A DNA stretch of 28,231 nucleotides from Chloroflexota bacterium (lineage in GTDB: Bacteria; Chloroflexota; Dormibacteria; CF-121). Positions within the stretch are counted from its first letter, which is position 1. Every line of letters starts with the position of its first letter. The position numbers and the translations under genes were made by a program. Under the pieces are notes generated by a model. That model did no database searches. It was not told where the DNA came from and was given only the letters and a program-made list of their open reading frames with translations. Location of the stretch: the NCBI GenBank assembly GCA_005889285.1, contig VBFF01000114.1, positions 7,802 to 36,032 on the forward strand. Direction: 5' to 3'. Positions 23,093 to 28,231 of the stretch are shown here, piece after piece.

Positions 23093-24234
23093 CAGACACG
23101 CTCCAGCTCGCGGGCGATGACGACCCGCTGCACCTGGTTGGTCCCCTCGTAGATCTGGCACGCTTTGGCGTCGCGCACGCGTCGCGCCATCGGATATTCC
23201 TCGAGGTAGCCGTAACCGCCGAAGACCTGCAGGGCGTCGAGCGTGATCTCCATCGCGGCATCGGTGGCAAAGAGCTTGGCCATCGACGCCTCCCTGGTGA
23301 AGGGCAGCCCGGCATCGCAGAGCGCCGCCGCCTTCCAGGTCATCCAGCGGGCCGCCCGGATCTTGACGGCCATGTCGGCGACTTTGTTCTGGATCGTCTG
23401 CAGCTCGGCGATCGGTTTCCCGAACTGTTTGCGTTCTCTCGCGTACGCCACGGCGTCGTCGAGCGCGCCTTGCGCCAGCCCCAGGGCCTGGGCGCTGATC
23501 CCGATGCGTCCGCTGTCCAGCGCGCGCATCGCGATGCGGAAGCCCTGCCCCTCGTCACCCAGGCGATCGGCCTCGTCGACGGCACAATTTTCCAGGTAGA
23601 CTTCCGCGATCGCCGAGCCGTTGAGGCCCATCTTCTTGAACTTCGGGCCGACTTTGAGGCCGGGGTTGTCTCCACCAACGAGGAATGCCGTGATGCCGTC
23701 AGCGCCCGATCCCGGCTTCGTCGACGCCATGACGACGTACAGTCCCGCCTCGCCGGCATTGGTGATGAAGATCTTGGTTCCGTTGAGGAGGTAGCCGCCG
23801 TCGCGTCGGGTCGCCGTCGTCTTGAGATGGGCGGCATCGGAGCCGGCCTCCGGTTCTGTCAGCGCAAAGGCGGCGAGCTTCTTGCCCTGGGCCAGGTCCG
23901 GCAACCAGCGGCGCTTCTGCTCCTCGGAGCCAAAGAGCACCACGGGCTCGGTGCCCACCGAGTTATGGACGTCGAGGATGACCGCGGTGCTGGCGCAGAA
24001 GCGGGCGACCTCCTCGACGAAGATCGCGAAGGACAGGTGGTCGAGGCCGGCACCGCCATAGGCGTCGGGCACCAGGACCCCAAGCAATCCCAGCCTGGCG
24101 GCCTTGTCGACCAGGTCGCGCGGGAACTCGCTGTTGTGGTCGATCGCCTCGGCGCGCGGCTTGACCTCACGCTCGGCGAATTCCCGCGCGAGCGTGCGCA
24201 CCTCCTGCTGTTCGGGGCTGAGGGCAAGATCCAT
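23092..24234 (-). CDS. Acyl-CoA dehydrogenase (first copy in operon)
   Basis: A 380-residue homologue of the next gene. It carries [55 protein letters not shown] and [10 protein letters not shown], with the catalytic Glu in YEGT. The start ATG at 24234 follows the thiolase stop (TAG) with no gap. Two dehydrogenases side by side probably divide substrates, for example a straight short-chain acyl-CoA (butyryl-CoA from the mutase) and a branched one (isobutyryl- or isovaleryl-CoA). Which is which is not determined by sequence inspection. Confidence 0.92.
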   Translation of the reverse strand: MDLALSPEQQEVRTLAREFAEREVKPRAEAIDHNSEFPRDLVDKAARLGLLGVLVPDAYGGAGLDHLSFAIFVEEVARFCASTAVILDVHNSVGTEPVVLFGSEEQKRRWLPDLAQGKKLAAFALTEPEAGSDAAHLKTTATRRDGGYLLNGTKIFITNAGEAGLYVVMASTKPGSGADGITAFLVGGDNPGLKVGPKFKKMGLNGSAIAEVYLENCAVDEADRLGDEGQGFRIAMRALDSGRIGISAQALGLAQGALDDAVAYARERKQFGKPIAELQTIQNKVADMAVKIRAARWMTWKAAALCDAGLPFTREASMAKLFATDAAMEITLDALQVFGGYGYLEEYPMARRVRDAKACQIYEGTNQVQRVVIARELERV

Positions 24235-25413
24235 CTAATTCACACGGACGATGGTCGCCTCGCCCTGTGCCATCCCGGAGCAGATGCCGGCCGCGCCGTA
24301 GCCGCCGCCCCGATGACGGAGGGCGTAGACGAGGTGCATCAGGATGCGCGCCCCGGACGCGCCGATCGGATGGCCGACCGCGAGCGCGCCGCCGTCGACG
24401 TTGACCCGTTGTTCATCGATCCCGAGCAGGTCCATGGCGGTGCAGGCCACCGCGGCGAAGGCCTCGTTGATCTCGAAGAGGCTCATGTCGTTGACCCGGA
24501 CCCCGAGCTTTTTCAGCGCCGCCTGGATCGAGGACGCCGGCACGGTGGCGAGATAGGGCGTGTCGGCCGCCGACTCGCCGTAGGCGAGCCACTGGGCGAG
24601 CGCCGGCAGATTCCGTCGTTTCGCCTCCGTCGCACTCATAAGCAGGATGGCGGTGGCGCCGTCGTTGACGCCGGGCGCATTGCCCGCCGTGACCGTCCCG
24701 TCCTCTGCGAAAACGGGCTTGAGCCGCGCCAGGCCCTCGATGGTGGTATCCGGCCGCGGCTGCTCGTCCGCCGCCACCTTCGAGGTGCCTTTGGAACTTG
24801 CCACCGCGATGGGGACGAGTTCCTCTGCGAAGAAGCCCGCCTTGAGGGCCGTCGCATACCGCTGCTGGCTGTTGTACGCGTATTCGTCCTGCCGTTGACG
24901 GGAGACCTCAAACTCTTTCGCGACCTGGCTGCCTTCCACCGCCATGTGACACCCGTTGGCCGGGTCGATCAGGCCGTCGCGAACCATGCTGTCGACCAAG
25001 GTGCTATCGCCAAGGCGGTAGCCGAAGCGCGCCTTCTCCAAGAGGTAGGGCGCCTGGCTCATGCTTTCCATGCCACCGGCCACGACCGCGCTGGCATCAC
25101 CGTGGCGGATGAGGAGCGCGGCGAGGTTGACGGCCTTGAGCGATGACGCGCACACCTTGTTGACGGTCAGCGCCGGCACGCTGGTGGGAACGCCCGCCTT
25201 GATGGCCGCCTGGCGGGCCGGGATCTGGCCCATACCGGCCGTGATGACGGTGCCCATGATCACCTGGTCAATGTCCCCGCCCTCGACGCGCGCGCGGTTG
25301 AGGACTTCCTTGATGACGGCGGCGCCCAGGTCGGGCGCCGTCAGAGTCGAGAGACCACCGCCCAGCTTGCCGAACGGCGTGCGGGCCGCCGCGACCAGGA
25401 CGACGTCCTCCAC
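24235..25413 (-). CDS. Acetyl-CoA acetyltransferase (thiolase)
   Basis: A 392-residue thiolase that splits acetoacetyl-CoA (or other 3-ketoacyl-CoA) with CoA, or forms it. The nucleophile Cys88 lies in NKVCASSLKAVNLA. NEAFAAVA, GHPIGASGARI (His348) and GICSGMAQGEA (Cys378) supply the other active-site loops. The last motif differs from the usual CGGGG-like ending but keeps the Cys. GTG 25413 is preceded by the -10 box TAGAAT ending 6 nt upstream, predicting a leaderless first gene for the thiolase-dehydrogenase operon. It is divergent from the enoyl-CoA hydratase gene. Confidence 0.94.
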   Translation of the reverse strand: MEDVVLVAAARTPFGKLGGGLSTLTAPDLGAAVIKEVLNRARVEGGDIDQVIMGTVITAGMGQIPARQAAIKAGVPTSVPALTVNKVCASSLKAVNLAALLIRHGDASAVVAGGMESMSQAPYLLEKARFGYRLGDSTLVDSMVRDGLIDPANGCHMAVEGSQVAKEFEVSRQRQDEYAYNSQQRYATALKAGFFAEELVPIAVASSKGTSKVAADEQPRPDTTIEGLARLKPVFAEDGTVTAGNAPGVNDGATAILLMSATEAKRRNLPALAQWLAYGESAADTPYLATVPASSIQAALKKLGVRVNDMSLFEINEAFAAVACTAMDLLGIDEQRVNVDGGALAVGHPIGASGARILMHLVYALRHRGGGYGAAGICSGMAQGEATIVRVN

Positions 25414-25419
25414 AATTGC

Positions 25420-25425
25420 ATTCTA
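25420..25425 (-). promoter_or_regulatory. -10 box 6 nt before the thiolase start
   Basis: On the minus strand TAGAAT is followed by GCAATT and the thiolase GTG. No Shine-Dalgarno sequence is present; a leaderless transcript is predicted. Confidence 0.6.
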
Positions 25426-25458
25426 GGAGCGGGTGACGGAGCGCGAAATGACGCGCCA

Positions 25459-25464
25459 TATACT
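25459..25464 (+). promoter_or_regulatory. -10 box 7 nt before GTG 25472
   Basis: TATACT is followed by TGAGCCG and GTG, which begins the conserved N-terminus of the enoyl-CoA hydratase. This supports GTG 25472 over the in-frame GTG at 25433. Confidence 0.65.
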
Positions 25465-25471
25465 TGAGCCG

Positions 25472-26251
25472 GTGGAGTTCAAACACCTCCTCTATGGGCG
25501 GCGCGATACGGTCGCCACGATCACCATCAATCGCCCGGACAATCGCAACGCCCTCGGCACGGACACCGTCAAGGAGCTTCGCCAGGCGTTCGATCAAGCG
25601 AAGCACGACGAGGCGGTTCGCGTCATCATCCTGACCGGCGCGGGCAAGGTGTTCTGCGCCGGGGCCGACCTGCAGGGCTTCCGTCTCGAAATCTCGGAAC
25701 TGGACCGCTATTTCCAGCGGCGCAACCTCGCCGATCTGTTTCTGGAGATGACGGAGCTGGGCAAGCCCACCATCTGCCGCGTCAACGGCCACGCGCTGGC
25801 CGGCGGTTTCGGGCTGGTCGCCGCCTGTGACCTCGCCATCGCCTCGGATGCCGCCCAGTTCGGCATGCCGGAGGTCAACGTCGGGGTGTGGCCGATGATG
25901 ATCATGGCGATCGTGTTTCGCAACGTGCCGCGCAAGGCCGGCATGGAATTGATGCTGACGGGAAAGCGCATCGATGCGGACGAAGCCGTTCGCATCGGCC
26001 TCATCAACCGGCACGTCCCACTGGCACAGCTCGATAGCGAAGTCGATGCGCTCGCCGCCGAACTCGCCAGGAAGAGTCCCATCGGGATGCGGCTGGGCCT
26101 CGAGGCCTTTTATCGGATGCAGGACATGACCTTCCCGTCGGCGATCGCCTACCTCCAGGACCAGCTCGCCCTGCTCGGCCTGAGCGACGACCTGAAGGAG
26201 GGAGTCACGGCCTTCTTCGAAAAGCGCGAGCCGCGCTTCACCGGCAAATGA
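25472..26251 (+). CDS. Enoyl-CoA hydratase/isomerase family protein
   Basis: A 259-residue crotonase-fold protein acting on acyl-CoA thioesters. Oxyanion-hole elements are FCAGADLQGF and ALAGGFGLVAACD; GMPEVNVGVW follows. Of the two catalytic glutamates of rat crotonase (144 and 164), only the second is present (Glu134 here); the first position is Gly114. A hydratase normally needs both, while isomerases of the fold use one. The start GTG 25472 gives the usual family beginning (EFKHLLYGRRDTVATITINRP) and directly follows a -10 box. The stop overlaps the HMG-CoA lyase ATG as ATGA. Context with lyase and carboxylase resembles leucine degradation (Liu-type) sets. Confidence 0.88.
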   Translation: MEFKHLLYGRRDTVATITINRPDNRNALGTDTVKELRQAFDQAKHDEAVRVIILTGAGKVFCAGADLQGFRLEISELDRYFQRRNLADLFLEMTELGKPTICRVNGHALAGGFGLVAACDLAIASDAAQFGMPEVNVGVWPMMIMAIVFRNVPRKAGMELMLTGKRIDADEAVRIGLINRHVPLAQLDSEVDALAAELARKSPIGMRLGLEAFYRMQDMTFPSAIAYLQDQLALLGLSDDLKEGVTAFFEKREPRFTGK

Positions 26252-27162
26252 GCCAGGGCCTGACGGTCGACTGGGTGGAGGTCGGACCCCGCGATGGCTT
26301 GCAGAGCTGGCCGAGGACGTTGCCCACGCCGGCGAAGGTGGGCCTGGTGGCGAGCCTCCTCGACTGCGGCTTTCGACGAGTCGAAGCGACCTCCATGGTG
26401 CACCCGAAATGGGTGCCCCAGCTCGCCGACGCCGAGGCCGTGCTGGAGGCGCTGCAGGACCGGATCGATCAGTTGCGCGTGCTGGTCCCCAATCGGCGAG
26501 GCCTGGACCGCGCGCGCGACGCCGGCGTCCGAAACGTCGCGGTCACGGTGGCGGCGACCGATGGCTACAACGAGCACAACCTGAATCGCTCCGTCCGGGA
26601 AACCCTCGAGGAGATCCAAGTGATCGCCCAGGAGGCCCGGCGCGACAACATCGCCGTCGACGCCAGCGTGAGTGTGGCATTCGGTTGTCCCTATGACGGT
26701 GCGGTCGCTCCGGAGCGCGTTGCCGAGGTTGCCGCGGCATTGGCGGACGGAGGTATCGAGGAGATCTCGCTCGCCGACACAATCGGGGTCGCCAACCCGG
26801 CGCAGGTGGAGGCGCTCTTCCAGGCGATGAAAGAACGGCTTCCGGCCGTCCGCTGGGGTGCCCATTTCCACGACACGCGCGGCACGGCGATCGCCAATCT
26901 GCTCTCGGCCCTGGAGACCGGCGTCAACCTGTTCGAAGGCTCGGTCGGCGGCATCGGGGGCAGTCCCTTCGCGCCGGGCGCCGCCGGCAACATCTGCAGC
27001 GAGGATGCGCTGGCGATGCTCGACGCGATGGGCATCGCGACCGGCGTCGACGTCGCCCGGCTGATCGCCGTGGCTCGCGGACTCGAGCGCACGCTCGATG
27101 CCCCATTGCCCGGCAGGATTCACACGCTCGCCCCACCCGAAATCGGCACCGTCTCGGCATGA
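26248..27162 (+). CDS. Hydroxymethylglutaryl-CoA lyase family protein
   Basis: A 304-residue DRE-TIM metallolyase that in the typical case splits HMG-CoA to acetoacetate and acetyl-CoA. Metal and catalytic residues are visible: Arg15-Asp16 in VGPRDGLQ, Glu46, the HFHD pair (His206, His208) and Asn248. The mobile-loop motif reads GGSPFAPGAAGN, so the Cys that is Cys266 in human lyase is Ser239 here. Activity may be lower or directed to another 3-hydroxy-3-methyl or citramalyl-type CoA ester. The gene overlaps both neighbours by 4 nt (ATGA), forming a tight operon with the hydratase and the carboxylase subunit. Confidence 0.88.
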   Translation: MSQGLTVDWVEVGPRDGLQSWPRTLPTPAKVGLVASLLDCGFRRVEATSMVHPKWVPQLADAEAVLEALQDRIDQLRVLVPNRRGLDRARDAGVRNVAVTVAATDGYNEHNLNRSVRETLEEIQVIAQEARRDNIAVDASVSVAFGCPYDGAVAPERVAEVAAALADGGIEEISLADTIGVANPAQVEALFQAMKERLPAVRWGAHFHDTRGTAIANLLSALETGVNLFEGSVGGIGGSPFAPGAAGNICSEDALAMLDAMGIATGVDVARLIAVARGLERTLDAPLPGRIHTLAPPEIGTVSA

Positions 27163-28231
27163 GCACCCCCGATCCGCTGCCAAACCGGGAACCCGCGGAT
27201 GAGCTCAAGGCTCGATCCGAGACCGCGCGGGCCGGCGGCTCCGCGAAGTACGCTGAAAAGCTGCGCCAGGAGCACAAGCTACCGGTGCGCCGGCGGCTCG
27301 AACTGCTGCTCGACCCCGATTTCCTGATCGAGGATGGGCTCCTCGCCCACAGCGAAGAAGCCGGTTACGGCGCCGATGGTGTCGTGACCGTCATCGGCCG
27401 GATCGATGGGCGGACGGTGTGCGTGATGGCGAACGACCCGACGGTCAAGGCGGGATCGTGGGGACCGCGCACCGTGGAGAAGATCGTCCGCATCCAGGAG
27501 ACGGCGGAGCGGCTTCGCGTGCCGATCTTCTACCTCGTGGACTCGGCGGGCGCCCGCATCACCGACCAGGTACAGATGTTCCCGGGACGCCGCCACGCCG
27601 GTCGCATCTTCTACCAGGAAGTGCGGCTCTCGGGTGTGGTGCCGCAGATCTGCCTGCTCTTCGGGCCATCGGCGGCGGGCGGCGCGTACATCCCCGCCTT
27701 CTGCGACATCACCATCATGGTCGAGGGCAACGCCAGCATGTACCTCGGGTCACCGCGCATGGCGGAGATGGTGATTGGCGAGAAGGTGACGCTGGAAGAA
27801 ATGGGCGGGGCCCGGATGCACTCGACGGTGAGCGGCCTCTCGGACCTGCTGGCGGCATCCGACGAAGACGCCATTGCGGCCGGACGCCGCTATCTCTCCT
27901 TTTTCCCGCAGAACTGGACCGAGATGCCGCATTCGGGTCTCTCGGTCGAGGCTCGGCCGCCGGTGCCACTGGAAACGCTCGTCCCCGAGGACGAGGGGCG
28001 AGCGTTCAACATGCAGCAGTTGATCGACGGCGTGATCGACGCGGGCTCCTTCTTCGAGGTCAAGCCGCTCTATGCGAAGGAGATCATCTGCGGCCTCGCC
28101 CGCGTCGACGGGCGGGCGGTCGGCGTCGTTGCCAACCAGCCGATGCACAAGGGTGGCATCCTCTTCGTCGATTCCGCCGACAAGGCGGCCCGCTTCATCG
28201 GGCTCTGCGATGCGTTCAACATCCCACTGCT
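27159..28231 (+). CDS. Acyl-CoA carboxylase beta (carboxyltransferase) subunit, partial at right edge
   Basis: At least 357 codons of a biotin-dependent acyl-CoA carboxylase carboxyltransferase subunit; the window ends before its stop. The N-terminal domain shows RRRLELLLDPDFLIEDG, FYLVDSAGARITDQ (acyl-CoA site), GPSAAGGAYIPAFCD and GSPRMAEMVIGEKVTLEEMGG. The second crotonase-like domain begins near FNMQQLIDGVIDAGSFFEVKP, with GVVANQPMHKGGIL. ATG 27159 overlaps the lyase stop as ATGA. Propionyl-, methylcrotonyl- or geranyl-CoA specificity cannot be read here. Next to an HMG-CoA-lyase-like gene, methylcrotonyl-CoA (leucine pathway) is the best guess. Confidence 0.92.
   Translation, partial: MSTPDPLPNREPADELKARSETARAGGSAKYAEKLRQEHKLPVRRRLELLLDPDFLIEDGLLAHSEEAGYGADGVVTVIGRIDGRTVCVMANDPTVKAGSWGPRTVEKIVRIQETAERLRVPIFYLVDSAGARITDQVQMFPGRRHAGRIFYQEVRLSGVVPQICLLFGPSAAGGAYIPAFCDITIMVEGNASMYLGSPRMAEMVIGEKVTLEEMGGARMHSTVSGLSDLLAASDEDAIAAGRRYLSFFPQNWTEMPHSGLSVEARPPVPLETLVPEDEGRAFNMQQLIDGVIDAGSFFEVKPLYAKEIICGLARVDGRAVGVVANQPMHKGGILFVDSADKAARFIGLCDAFNIPL

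Noticed and set aside
23014..25146. A 710-codon plus-strand frame opposite the thiolase and dehydrogenase genes
   Set aside because: It is an antisense open frame caused by high GC and codon bias; composition is Arg/Gly/Val/Asp-rich without family motifs, and the minus-strand genes are clear.

Overview
The window is GC-rich and densely coded (28 protein genes or gene remnants, very short spacers, many 1-14 nt stop/start overlaps). No rRNA, tRNA, CRISPR array, transposase or replication origin was seen. The gene set (LytR-CpsA-Psr protein, L,D-transpeptidase, long-form ribosomal protein L25, OpuC-type osmoprotectant ABC system, acyl-CoA catabolism) fits a free-living, high-GC, probably heterotrophic bacterium. 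The gene style and apparent leaderless promoters would suit a Chloroflexota/Dormibacterota-like or actinobacterial lineage, but the taxonomy is inference only.

Layout. (1) 1-3239, minus strand: an apparent operon cupin > FAD amine oxidase (sarcosine/N-methyl amino acid oxidase type) > betaine-homocysteine methyltransferase-like enzyme > two related two-helix membrane proteins. It starts at a strong promoter whose -35 box lies in a perfect palindrome (3283-3298). Divergent from it is a PhnD-like binding protein without a signal peptide. (2) 4100-7653: a complete glycine-betaine-type ABC importer (ATPase with CBS region on minus; two permeases and a lipoprotein on plus). Regions 1 and 2 together read as uptake and stepwise demethylation of betaine-like compounds. 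(3) 7680-15619: a mixed housekeeping block: a frameshifted SRPBCC gene with an unexplained tail, rarA, a VOC protein, an MFS transporter lacking an ordinary start codon, an MscS channel, rplY with a non-canonical or damaged start, an L,D-transpeptidase, a zinc-ribbon protein and an MBL-fold hydrolase. (4) 14777-18715, minus: meaB > large mutase subunit > 29-residue membrane peptide > B12-binding subunit > MBL hydrolase. The mutase carries Phe80/Gln198, the residues that mark isobutyryl-CoA mutase rather than methylmalonyl-CoA mutase. (5) 18774-21099: LCP-family protein divergent from an eight-helix membrane protein. (6) 21066-25413, minus: thiolase > acyl-CoA dehydrogenase > acyl-CoA dehydrogenase > 3-hydroxyacyl-CoA dehydrogenase. 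Divergent from it, 25472-28231 plus: enoyl-CoA hydratase/isomerase > HMG-CoA-lyase family > acyl-CoA carboxylase beta subunit (cut by the window edge).

Working together, regions 4 and 6 could take isobutyryl-CoA (from valine) to butyryl-CoA and through beta-oxidation to acetyl-CoA, with a leucine-degradation-like module alongside.

The most interesting points are the isobutyryl-CoA mutase signature, the tiny membrane peptide coupled between the two mutase subunits, the recurrent -10 box 6-8 nt before start codons (leaderless mRNAs), and three nearby genes whose starts or frames look non-canonical.
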